Assembly: GCF_003852235.1 (NCBI RefSeq)
Contig: NZ_CP027732.1
Span: 124,001 to 188,000 of the forward strand
DNA length: 64,000 nucleotides
Direction: 5' to 3'
Source: Pseudomonas sp. R4-35-07
Lineage (GTDB): Bacteria; Pseudomonadota; Gammaproteobacteria; Pseudomonadales; Pseudomonadaceae
This document shows, piece after piece, positions 39,626-47,882 of this stretch. The position numbers and the translations under genes were made by a program. Under the pieces are notes generated by a model. It did not search any database. It was not told where the DNA came from and worked only from the letters and a program-made list of their open reading frames with translations. Every line of letters starts with the position of its first letter. Position 1 is the first letter of the stretch.

Positions 39626-41070
39626 GACATCTCGCCTGGCTCACCCTGAGCCTGATCAGTTTGAGCGCTTGCACCGTCGGTCCGGATTTCCAGCGGCCGC
39701 AGGGTCCGTCTGTGGCCCAATGGACTGAGCCCCAGGGGCGTCAGGCGGCCAGTCGCGCCACCAGCGACCCGTTGCAAGAGCGCTGGTGGGACGTATTCCA
39801 CGACGAGCAACTGTCGGCCCTCACACGCCGCGCCCTCAGCGATAACCTCGATCTGAAACTGGCCAGCAGCCGCCTGCAACAAAGTCGCGCCGTGCGCCAG
39901 GTAACCACCGCCGAGCGTTACCCCAACGTCGACGGGAGCGGCGCTTACCAGCGCAAGCGCAACAGTGGCAGAGGCTTGAACGACCCCTCCGGCGAAAACG
40001 GCCGCTCGGCGTTCAACCAGTGGGACATGGGCTTTTCCGCCGCTTGGGAATTGGACTTCTGGGGCCGGGTCAAGCGCGAGACCGAAGCCGCCGACGCCAC
40101 CCTGGAAGTCGCGGAAAACGACCGCCGCGCCGTGTTGCTGTCGGTGCTGGCCGAGACCGCCCAGGACTACATCCAACTGCGCGGCGTACAAAACACCCGC
40201 GCCGTCACCGAGCAGAACCTCGACGTCGCCCGCCACAGCCTCAAGCTTTCGCAACTGCGCCTGGCCGATGGCGTGGCAACCGACCTGGACGTGGCCGAAG
40301 CCGCCGCCCAAGTCGCCGCCATCGAAGCGCGCCTGCCGGATTTGCAGCAGCGCCAGGACCAGTTGATCAACGCCCTGAGCCTGCTGATGGGCGAGCCTCC
40401 GCAAGCCCTGCACGCGCAACTGTCCAAGGACGCTGCCGTACCGCAGACCCAGCGCCAGGTCGCTATCGGCCTGCCGTCGGAACTGGCCGAGCGCCGCCCG
40501 GACATCCGCCAGGCCGAAGCCCGCTTGCACGCTGCCACCGCCAGCATCGGCGTGGCCAAGGGCGATTTCTACCCGCGCATCACCTTGTCCGGCAGCCTTG
40601 GCTCCCAGGCCATGCAGCTCTCGGATCTCGGCTCCTGGGGCTCGCGCGCCTTTGCCTTCGGCCCGCAGTTCAGCCTGCCGCTGTTCAACGGCGGGCGCTT
40701 GCAAGGCATGGTGAACCTGCGCGAAGCCCAGCAACAGGAAGCGGCGCTGGCCTACCAGCAAACCGTGCTGCGCGCCTGGCATGAAATCGACGACCAGTTG
40801 ACCCGCTACAACGCCAGCCAACTGCGCCGCGACAGCCTCGCCGAAGCCGTGCGCCAGAACCAGATCGCCCTGACCACCGCACAACACCAGTACGTCGAAG
40901 GCGTGGCGGATTTCGTCAACGTGCTCACCGTGCAAAGCGCGCTGCTGGCGACTCAGGAACAGTGGGTGGAAAGTTCTACGGGTGTGTCATTGGCGATGGT
41001 GGGCTTGTACAAAGCACTGGGTGGCGGCTGGGAGTCGGTGTATCCACTGGCGCGTTCAGATGCGCAATAG
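39622..41070 (+). CDS. NodT-family outer-membrane efflux lipoprotein
   Basis: 482 residues. The signal peptide ends in the lipobox LSAC (about 14-17), so the mature protein is acylated. CTVGPDFQRP after the Cys is typical of OprM/NodT factors. Two outer-membrane-efflux domains (about 60-250 and 265-455) contain the conserved AERRPDIRQAEARL. It is the outer channel of the tripartite MFS system encoded just upstream and is coupled to it by a 4-bp overlap. Confidence 0.92.
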   Translation: MRHLAWLTLSLISLSACTVGPDFQRPQGPSVAQWTEPQGRQAASRATSDPLQERWWDVFHDEQLSALTRRALSDNLDLKLASSRLQQSRAVRQVTTAERYPNVDGSGAYQRKRNSGRGLNDPSGENGRSAFNQWDMGFSAAWELDFWGRVKRETEAADATLEVAENDRRAVLLSVLAETAQDYIQLRGVQNTRAVTEQNLDVARHSLKLSQLRLADGVATDLDVAEAAAQVAAIEARLPDLQQRQDQLINALSLLMGEPPQALHAQLSKDAAVPQTQRQVAIGLPSELAERRPDIRQAEARLHAATASIGVAKGDFYPRITLSGSLGSQAMQLSDLGSWGSRAFAFGPQFSLPLFNGGRLQGMVNLREAQQQEAALAYQQTVLRAWHEIDDQLTRYNASQLRRDSLAEAVRQNQIALTTAQHQYVEGVADFVNVLTVQSALLATQEQWVESSTGVSLAMVGLYKALGGGWESVYPLARSDAQ

Positions 41071-41106
41071 GACGGACGTGACGTCGTTTTAGGTTGCGCA
41101 CCCGGG

Positions 41107-42330
41107 TCATGCGACCAGCTGCGTTCCAAACCGGGTGCACACCGTGGAAAGCATGCTGGTATCGGCACTGCTACAGCCTGCCGCCTCAAAAAAACCGGAG
41201 GCTTCTCGCACGACGGTATATACGTCAGTGACGATGGATCTTGCTTCATCAACCCCCAACCCAAAGCGCTCGGGCGTACTCAGCAAATTGCTGACAGACG
41301 ATACCCTTCCTTCATTCCCAATGATGAGCGCCTGCAAGCCTAGTTGCGTCGGATGGGGCAGCACGTCAAATACTGGCGCAAGGGAGTAGCCCGACGAGCT
41401 GGTCAAAAGTAGTCCGGTTTGTTTCAGGTGGTCGTCGCTATTTCCGATGAGCACATTGAATGCCATACGCCGGTAAAGCTCACGCATGTCGAGCGTTGCG
41501 TCGTCGCTGACCTTCTTCAAAACGTCTGCGATTCTGGAATAGGAAACGTCACTATCAACCGCGCCAACGCGCATTCTCGGCTTCTCGGCGCTTACCAAAG
41601 AGTTGCAGCTGACATAGTGCTCGCGCCCCGTTCCTTCATGCCGGTCAAAACGCTCGACCATCAACACCGGTCTGCCGGCTACCTCGACCAACTTGTGCCC
41701 CGCTGCCGGTAGACCCGCCGCGTTCGCCATTTGCAGGCTGGCAAATTCAGCACGGGGCTGATCGAACACATCGTCGCTGCGGCCGAACTTGGCAATCCAT
41801 TCCTTACCTTCAAAAGTCACGGTGACCTTGGGTCTGGCGCCGCCCATAGAGCTTCCGAACTCGAATAGCCGTGCGATTTCCGCAGGGAGGTCCACATCGC
41901 CTTTCTCGACTTGATCGAGGCCAACCATGATTTTTTCGAGATCTTCAAATTGTGGCGGCTGGTGCAGGGTAGGTAACAGATGGCGCGAAGCACTGAAAAG
42001 CAGGCAACCGACCCCGGCACCCCGCGAGGCAAGCAGCCATTCGATGTCGTTTTGTGGATGCTGTTTGTGGGTGGCCAGCAGAACACGCCGGCCCCAATTG
42101 TCCGGAGTGGCGTCGTCAAGCACCCCAAACATGCGTGTGGAGGAATACTGGTTGGGGGTCAGTGGCAAATTCAGCGGGTCAATCGCGAATGCGTTGGGTC
42201 GTGCGAGCCAGCTGTTCGCGTAGCGAAAAACGAACCCGCCCCCGTGCATCGCCACTTCACCGACGGGGACCGGATCACCGACTGAGTGAGCCGAAAAAAC
42301 AAATGCATTACCAATCGGCTTCCAGGACAT
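41107..42330 (-). CDS. hipA: HipA-family serine/threonine kinase toxin
   Basis: 407 residues. The N-terminal HipA domain (about 1-90), a GGARPKVTV loop near 165-175 equivalent to the ATP-gating loop, the Lys in WIAKFG, a catalytic segment NVLIGNSDDHLKQ near 295, and the metal-binding Asp in PVFDVLPH. HipA kinases arrest growth by phosphorylating targets such as glutamyl-tRNA synthetase; the target here is unknown. I chose the ATG at 42330 because AAGGAG sits about 6 nt upstream; the frame is open to 42366. The start lies inside hipB (23-bp overlap), so the pair is coupled. The DNA is less GC-rich than the flanking efflux genes, which fits acquisition. Confidence 0.88.
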   Translation of the reverse strand: MSWKPIGNAFVFSAHSVGDPVPVGEVAMHGGGFVFRYANSWLARPNAFAIDPLNLPLTPNQYSSTRMFGVLDDATPDNWGRRVLLATHKQHPQNDIEWLLASRGAGVGCLLFSASRHLLPTLHQPPQFEDLEKIMVGLDQVEKGDVDLPAEIARLFEFGSSMGGARPKVTVTFEGKEWIAKFGRSDDVFDQPRAEFASLQMANAAGLPAAGHKLVEVAGRPVLMVERFDRHEGTGREHYVSCNSLVSAEKPRMRVGAVDSDVSYSRIADVLKKVSDDATLDMRELYRRMAFNVLIGNSDDHLKQTGLLLTSSSGYSLAPVFDVLPHPTQLGLQALIIGNEGRVSSVSNLLSTPERFGLGVDEARSIVTDVYTVVREASGFFEAAGCSSADTSMLSTVCTRFGTQLVA

Positions 42331-42667
42331 GAGGGTCTCCTTCTGTGCGAATTCGGTCAGGCTCACGGGCGAGGCTCAGGGTTATCCCAACCTGGTCAAG
42401 GTCTGGCGATGCGATGCTCGCCATCCCTTCCTCCAGGTCCATCGCGCTGAGCACATTCATCAGTACACCGAGGGATACGCCGGCTTCTCCCTGTCTCAGT
42501 CGTTGATACGTTTGCCGGGTGATACCCGCGCGGCTGCATATGGTGGAAATTTTCAGCCGACGACGAACACGGGCTATTTCGATACCGTTTCCGATACCTT
42601 TCATCAGCTCATCGCTTCGCTCTGAGATGTACCCTTTATGAGGGTTCGGCTTGCCCGACGCTTGCAT
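42308..42667 (-). CDS. hipB: HipB-like helix-turn-helix antitoxin
   Basis: 119 residues. A Cro/C1-type helix-turn-helix occupies about 27-85 (ISTICSRAGITRQTYQRLRQGE). It precedes and overlaps hipA, as expected for an antitoxin that neutralises the kinase and represses the operon. The N-terminal 25 residues are polar and the C terminus (DRIRTEGDPHVLEADW) may contact HipA. The start is the ATG at 42667 with AGGG about 9 nt upstream. TGATATATCA lies directly at the start and may be an operator. Confidence 0.82.
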   Translation of the reverse strand: MQASGKPNPHKGYISERSDELMKGIGNGIEIARVRRRLKISTICSRAGITRQTYQRLRQGEAGVSLGVLMNVLSAMDLEEGMASIASPDLDQVGITLSLAREPDRIRTEGDPHVLEADW

Positions 42668-42707
42668 GATATATCACCCTTTAATACGGTAAGAGTAACT
42701 TATATCA
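42668..42707 (-). promoter_or_regulatory. Candidate hipBA promoter/operator
   Basis: A perfect palindrome TGATATATCA (42668-42677) abuts the hipB start codon, and a second half-site (TATATCA, 42701-42707) lies about 30 bp upstream in an AT-rich stretch. Paired palindromes of this kind commonly serve HipB-type autorepression. Confidence 0.4.
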
Positions 42708-42772
42708 TCCACTCTGTTTAAGCTAGTGTGCATAAACTCCAGCTCGATGCGGATTTTTCCCTGTCGGAGGAC

Positions 42773-43471
42773 TTACCGGTTCTGCAAAAACACCACATAC
42801 CCCCGAAACCACTCACTCCCCTGCAAATACTCCGGCGCTTGCCATTCCCCGCCCTGAATCAGGCCGACCTTGAACGGCACGCCCAGCCGATTCATCCGGG
42901 GCAAATACGCGGCGTAGTCGGGGATGCTGTGCCGCCCTTGATAGGTCTGCACCACCACTTCATCCACCACGCCCTTGAGCTGGGCGATGGCGGCGGGGTC
43001 GGCGTTGCTGCTCCAGTCCATCAGGCCGGTGATGCTCAAGCGCAGGTCGGCCGGCAGGCGGTGGCGCAGGTCGCGCAGGAAGGCCGCATATTCGTGCAGG
43101 TACTGGGTGCGGGCGTCGAAGTCGATCTGGATGCCGACCACCGGGTTGCCCGCGTCGCGCCAGCGTTGCACCTGGCCAAGCAGTTGGGTGTAGACCTGTT
43201 CCGGCCATCGCAGAGTATGGGCGCGGTAGACCACCCAGATGTCGCCCTGGGTAATGCGCGGCACGTTCATGCCCTGGGCGATCAGTTGCACACCGCGTTG
43301 CGGCGCGCGGCGGGTGGAGTTGATCTGGCCCTGCAGGATGTAGAGGGTCTTGGCCTGCTTGAGCACCGGCTGGGGCGCGACGCCGCTCCACAGCCAGAAG
43401 GCGTCGTAGTCACGGGCGTCAACAGCACCGAAGGCCGGGCCTGCCAGCAACAGCAGGCCCAGCCACAGCAT
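42773..43471 (-). CDS. Exported DUF3142-type protein
   Basis: 232 residues. A signal peptide (MLWLGLLLLAGPAFG) is followed by a domain resembling DUF3142 (YDAFWLWSGV, VVGIQIDFDARTQYL, RLSITGLMDWSS, QTYQGRHSIPDY). The conserved acidic strand ends recall a TIM-barrel glycosidase-like fold, but no activity is established. The ATG at 43471 lies 2 bp after the stop of the upstream gene (TGAAAATG), so the two are translated as a pair. Longer readings would run into that gene. Confidence 0.72.
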   Translation of the reverse strand: MLWLGLLLLAGPAFGAVDARDYDAFWLWSGVAPQPVLKQAKTLYILQGQINSTRRAPQRGVQLIAQGMNVPRITQGDIWVVYRAHTLRWPEQVYTQLLGQVQRWRDAGNPVVGIQIDFDARTQYLHEYAAFLRDLRHRLPADLRLSITGLMDWSSNADPAAIAQLKGVVDEVVVQTYQGRHSIPDYAAYLPRMNRLGVPFKVGLIQGGEWQAPEYLQGSEWFRGYVVFLQNR

Positions 43472-43473
43472 TT

Positions 43474-45636
43474 TCACCAGTAGTACTGCAGCGATTTGCT
43501 CCACTGGGTGTCGGCGAAACCGCTCTTGAGCTGGCGGAACCAGCCTTTGCGCACGCCCGGCGCCACGTCTTCGCCGCCGCAGCTGTTGTAGCCGGCCGGC
43601 GCGTAGCAATTGATCGCGCGAAACAGTGCGTAGGCCCGGTCGGTTTTGGGCGCCTTGGCATTGGCGATCACCTGCTGGTAGCCGTCCAGGCGCGAGAAGG
43701 TTTCACCTTTGAACTCCGAGGCGGTGCTGCCAAGGCTGCCGGTGGCGCGGGCTTGCTCCAGCGGCATGCCGTCCAGGCCATTGCGCAGGATAAATTCCCC
43801 CAGGCAGTTGAGGGCTTGCGGGTTTTTTGCGTCGCTTTGCAAAGTCGCGGCGGTTTGCGCGACGCTCGGGCAGGCATAGCCGGATTCGGCCTTGTCACCG
43901 TTCCACTGGAACAGCTTCAGGCTTTGCCCGCCGCTGTAGGTGTAACCCAGGCTGGTGCCGAGTTTGTCGTCAGACAGCGAGGCCTGCTTGAGGTCGTCGG
44001 CGAAGGTCGCGAACTGGCGGTGCAGCAGGTCTTTGTAGAGCAGCACGAATTGGGCGGTCTGGCGTTCAGTCGGGTCGTTGGCCTTGGCGATCTGCTGGCG
44101 CAACAGGTCGGGACCGGCCACGTTGCGCAGCAGGATGTAGCGCACCTGCCTGGCACTGATGGGCGAGTCGGCGGCGAACACCTTGGCCAGTTGGCCGCTG
44201 CGCTCGTAATTCATCGCCAGTGCCAGCTCCAATTGGTCGCGTTGCAGCGGTTGCTTGGCCAGCGGCAGCAGTTGCAGCCACAGCGCTTCGGCGCCTTTCC
44301 AGTCTTGCTTGGCTTCCAGGGCCAGGGCGCGCAGGGTCTGCTGGCTGAAGGCGAAGTAATCCAGGTTTGGCGGCAGGTCCGTCGGCAGGTGCTTCAGGGC
44401 CGTGTCGGGTTGGTGCTCGACGTACAGGGCATAGGCCGCTTGCAGGTAGTCGAACAAGGCCGGCTCGTTGGCGAAGGTGCTCTTTTGCTTGTCGAGGGCT
44501 TCGCGACTCAACAGCGGCGGGGTATGGGCACGCATGGCCATCAGGTCGCTGACCAGTTGCAGCATCGGGCTGTTGGCCGCCTGGTTGCTGGCCATCAGCA
44601 ATTTGAGGTCGGCTTCTTCCACCAACGCGTCCACGCTCACATTGCGCTGGGCGTCGCTGGCTTCGGTGAATTGCCAGGTGAAGTCTGCGGCGAGCTTGGT
44701 CTCGTCATTCGCCAGCCAGTGCACCCGGCGCAGCAGGCCACGGGCGGACGTGACGTAAGCGCCCTGCGGGTAGGTTTTCAGGTAGCCGAGAAAGCCTTCT
44801 TCGGCGTCGCTCAACGCGGCCTTGTCCACATGCTCGCGCTGGGGCACACCGTATTCGTCGAAGGCTTCGGCCTGGGCTTGGTTCAGCGAGGTGCGCGCGG
44901 CCATGTACAGCGCAGTTTCCTTCAGCCAGGGCACCTCGCTGGTCGCGGCGGCGGCGAAACCGCGTTCGGCGTTACCGAAGCGGCCGCTGTAGAAGTCAGC
45001 GGCGGCCTGCAGATAAGTGCGAAACAGTTGGGCGCTGGCCGAAGGGGTCAGCTGCGCATCCACCACCTGGCCGTCCCAGTCACAGGTGGTCAGCAGTTGC
45101 AAACGTGCTTTCACCAGCAGGTCGCGCTCGGCGGGCGGCATATCGGCCTTGATCACCTGGCTGATAAACGCGGTGGCGCTGTCATCAGCGTTGCTGCGGC
45201 AGCGGCTGCCTTCGCCATCGAGGAACGCTTCGCCTGCCGTCTTGTACTCCTCACGCTTGATGCCCAGCGGCGCGAGCAGGGTGTCGAGCTCGGCGGTGCG
45301 CGAATCGTCCGCTTGGTTATCGGGTTCGTCCTCTGCGGCCGGGACCGGCACCAGGCGATACACCGGAAACGGCACCGGGCCGAAACCCTGGGCCAGGTCG
45401 TCTTCGCTCAGGGCATTCGGCGCCAGGGGTGCGGCCTTTTTGTCGGCCAGCAACAGGCGCAGGTTTACTCGGCTATCGTTGCCTGGGCTGAGAAAGGGTT
45501 GGTTGCTGCAGGGTTCGAGACTGTCACGCGACACCCGCCAGTCGGGGTAGCACGAGTCGTCGGAACTGGCCTGGGCCGCCAGGGGAATACCGGCCAGCAG
45601 GGCCAGTGCCAGAGGTGACAAAAAACCGATGCGCAT
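43474..45636 (-). CDS. Large exported helical-repeat protein of unknown function
   Basis: 720 residues with a clear signal peptide (MRIGFLSPLALALLAGIPLA, cleavage near AQA). The rest is mainly alpha-helical with TPR-like pieces (AQLFRTYLQAAADFYSGRFG, ALSDAEEGFLGYLKTYPQGAY). Several Cys residues after the signal (SCYPDW, EPCSNQ, SRCRSN) suggest disulfides in the periplasm. It is the first gene of a two-gene unit with the DUF3142-type protein and diverges from the HlyD-like gene at 45796. I do not recognise a function; it may be annotated elsewhere as an outer-membrane assembly-like protein. Confidence 0.7.
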   Translation of the reverse strand: MRIGFLSPLALALLAGIPLAAQASSDDSCYPDWRVSRDSLEPCSNQPFLSPGNDSRVNLRLLLADKKAAPLAPNALSEDDLAQGFGPVPFPVYRLVPVPAAEDEPDNQADDSRTAELDTLLAPLGIKREEYKTAGEAFLDGEGSRCRSNADDSATAFISQVIKADMPPAERDLLVKARLQLLTTCDWDGQVVDAQLTPSASAQLFRTYLQAAADFYSGRFGNAERGFAAAATSEVPWLKETALYMAARTSLNQAQAEAFDEYGVPQREHVDKAALSDAEEGFLGYLKTYPQGAYVTSARGLLRRVHWLANDETKLAADFTWQFTEASDAQRNVSVDALVEEADLKLLMASNQAANSPMLQLVSDLMAMRAHTPPLLSREALDKQKSTFANEPALFDYLQAAYALYVEHQPDTALKHLPTDLPPNLDYFAFSQQTLRALALEAKQDWKGAEALWLQLLPLAKQPLQRDQLELALAMNYERSGQLAKVFAADSPISARQVRYILLRNVAGPDLLRQQIAKANDPTERQTAQFVLLYKDLLHRQFATFADDLKQASLSDDKLGTSLGYTYSGGQSLKLFQWNGDKAESGYACPSVAQTAATLQSDAKNPQALNCLGEFILRNGLDGMPLEQARATGSLGSTASEFKGETFSRLDGYQQVIANAKAPKTDRAYALFRAINCYAPAGYNSCGGEDVAPGVRKGWFRQLKSGFADTQWSKSLQYYW

Positions 45637-45795
45637 GACGTGTCCTTGATCCTGGGTCCTTGGAGGACGGCAATCATAGCGTGATCCGACGCCAGCTTCG
45701 GTGAACGCTCACACAAATCACGGATTTGTCCGATTGAGGGTAGTGGCGTTTTAACCTTGCTGACATAGACTGCGTTCTTCATCAGGGAGGATCGT

Positions 45796-46566
45796 ATGAA
45801 GCTATTGCGGCTATGGCTGTTGAGTGTTGCCTGCGTGATCGGCGTGGCGCCTGTCGCCATGGCGGACGACCCCTTGCTGGATCACCCGCCGGCGGCTGCG
45901 GCCGGCACTGATGAGGCGCGCGGCGTGTTACGGGCCCGCGACCAAGCGATGCTGGCCAGCGAGTTGTCGGGGCGCATCGTCGAACTGCCGTTCAGTGAGG
46001 GCGAGTCGTTCAAGAAGGGCGACACCCTGGCACGTTTCGATTGCTCGGCCTACCAGGCGCAATTGAATGCCGCCCAGGCTTCCAGCCGTGGCGCCGGTGA
46101 AGAGCTGGCCCACAACAAACAGCTGGCGGCGCTCAATTCAGTCGGGCGCTTTGAAGTGGCCCGCGCCGAAGCCAAACTCAGCGAAACCCAGGCCCAGTCC
46201 CAGGTCTATCAGGTGCAGGTCAAGCGTTGCAGCGTGCTGGCGCCGTATGACGGCCAGGTGGTGCAACGCAAGGTGCAACGCTATGAAAGCGTGTCGGCCG
46301 GGGCGCCGCTGCTGGAAATCGTCGACAACCGCAGCCTGGAAATCCACCTGCTGGTGCCGTCACGCTGGATGGACAAGCTCAAGCCCGGCCAGACCTTCAC
46401 TTTTACCCCCGATGAAACCGGCCAGGCGTTCAGCGCCACGGTCAAACGACTCGGCGCGCGCATTGACGAGGGCAGCCAGACGCTGCTGCTGGTCGCCACT
46501 TTACCCAATGCCGCCGGGTTGATGGCAGGCATGAGTGGCACCGCACACTTTGCGCAATTGCAATGA
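45796..46566 (+). CDS. HlyD-like periplasmic adaptor (plain)
   Basis: 256 residues. The signal peptide (MKLLRLWLLSVACVIGVAPVAMA) is followed by a short adaptor: barrel-sandwich half (LSGRIVELPFSEGESFKKGD), a short hairpin (about 95-140), the return strand (CSVLAPYDGQVVQRKVQRYE) and a small beta domain. There is no membrane anchor besides the signal. GGGAGG lies before the ATG. It overlaps the next gene by 4 bp and starts a run of three adaptor-like genes that I link to export of the LEPR protein downstream. Confidence 0.85.
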   Translation: MKLLRLWLLSVACVIGVAPVAMADDPLLDHPPAAAAGTDEARGVLRARDQAMLASELSGRIVELPFSEGESFKKGDTLARFDCSAYQAQLNAAQASSRGAGEELAHNKQLAALNSVGRFEVARAEAKLSETQAQSQVYQVQVKRCSVLAPYDGQVVQRKVQRYESVSAGAPLLEIVDNRSLEIHLLVPSRWMDKLKPGQTFTFTPDETGQAFSATVKRLGARIDEGSQTLLLVATLPNAAGLMAGMSGTAHFAQLQ

Positions 46567-47882
46567 ACGCCCCGATGCCGGGCAGCAGCGAGCGGGTGTT
46601 TGCGCAGTTTCTGGACCTGGAACGTCAGACCCGCGCCGCGCGCACCACCGAGCAACTGGCCTACAGCCTGGTCAATGACAGCCAGCCGCTGTTCGGCTAT
46701 CGGCATGCCGCACTGTTGATCGCCGGCAAGGTGCAGGCGGTGACAGCCGTGAGTAACGTCGACCCGAATGCGCCGTTCGTGGCCTTTGTCGAGCAGGCGG
46801 TGGCGCAGTTGCACAAGCAGGCGCTGGCCCAGACCGCACGCGTAGTGCCGGCGGAGCAGTTGAGCGAGGCGGTGCGGGCGGACTGGCAAAGCCTGTCTGC
46901 CGGCCAGGTGTTCTGGTTGCCGTTAATCGACCCCCAGGGCCGAGTGTTCGGTGGCCTGTGGCTGGCGCGAGATACCCCGTGGAATCCGGCCGAGCAAGTG
47001 TTGCTGGCGCAATTGGGCGACACCTGCAGCCATGCCTGGCATGCACTGCAGCCGCAGCGGCCGTGGCGGTTGCGCCTGACTCGCAAGCGCCGGCTGATGG
47101 TGGTGGTCGCCTTGCTGCTGTTGCTGCTGATTCCGGTGCGCCAATCCGTGCTGGCGCCCGCCGAAGTGGTGCCGCTGGCCGGGCAGGTGGTGGCGGCGCC
47201 GCTGGATGGGGTGATTGCACAGTTTTTGGTCAAGCCCAACCAGGCGGTAAAAACCGGTGACCTGTTGCTGCGTTTCGAAAGCACCACCCTCACGGCCCAG
47301 GCCGACGTGTCGGCGCGTGCCCTGGGCGTAGCCGAGGCCGAGTTGAAGGCCAGCGCGCAGCGAGCTTTTGCCGATGCCGAATCGAATTCGCGTATCGACC
47401 TGCTGGCGGCCCGGGTCGAGCAAAAACGCGCCGAACGCGATTACGCCCGCGAACTGCTCAAGCGCAGCGAAGTGCGCGCCGAGCGCGACGGTATCGCCGT
47501 CTTCGCCGACGCCGAGCGCTGGACCGGCAAGCCCGTGCAAACCGGCGAGCGCCTGTTGCAGATTGCCGACCCCGACCAGGCCGAGTTGCGCATTGAGCTG
47601 GCGGTAGGCGATGCGATCGCCCTGGAACCGAACGCCCAGGTAGCGCTGTTCCTCGACAGCGACCCTTTGCATCGCCACCTGGCGACCTTGCAACGGGCAG
47701 CCTATGAAGCGCAGCCCACACCGGGTGGCCAACTGGCCTATCGCCTGGATGCGCAATTCGACGAAGCACCGCCGCGTATCGGCCTGCGCGGCACGGCCAA
47801 GCTGTTTGGCGAGCGCGCGCCGCTGGCGCTGTACCTGTTGCGGCGGCCGCTGGCAGGCCTGCGCCAGAGCGTGGGTCTCTGA
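46563..47882 (+). CDS. GAF-like domain fused to an HlyD-type adaptor
   Basis: 439 residues. A cytoplasmic N-terminal region resembling a GAF sensor domain (about 10-165; FGYRHAALLIAGKVQAVTAV, VFGGLWLARDTPW) is followed by one membrane helix (about 180-198, VVVALLLLLLIPV) and a periplasmic HlyD-type part with a coiled coil (about 240-310) and two lipoyl halves (APLDGVIAQFLVKPNQ, RAERDGIAVFADAERW). The architecture suggests an adaptor whose assembly or activity is tuned by a cytoplasmic signal. It is coupled to both neighbours (ATGA before, TGATG after). Confidence 0.8.
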   Translation: MNAPMPGSSERVFAQFLDLERQTRAARTTEQLAYSLVNDSQPLFGYRHAALLIAGKVQAVTAVSNVDPNAPFVAFVEQAVAQLHKQALAQTARVVPAEQLSEAVRADWQSLSAGQVFWLPLIDPQGRVFGGLWLARDTPWNPAEQVLLAQLGDTCSHAWHALQPQRPWRLRLTRKRRLMVVVALLLLLLIPVRQSVLAPAEVVPLAGQVVAAPLDGVIAQFLVKPNQAVKTGDLLLRFESTTLTAQADVSARALGVAEAELKASAQRAFADAESNSRIDLLAARVEQKRAERDYARELLKRSEVRAERDGIAVFADAERWTGKPVQTGERLLQIADPDQAELRIELAVGDAIALEPNAQVALFLDSDPLHRHLATLQRAAYEAQPTPGGQLAYRLDAQFDEAPPRIGLRGTAKLFGERAPLALYLLRRPLAGLRQSVGL

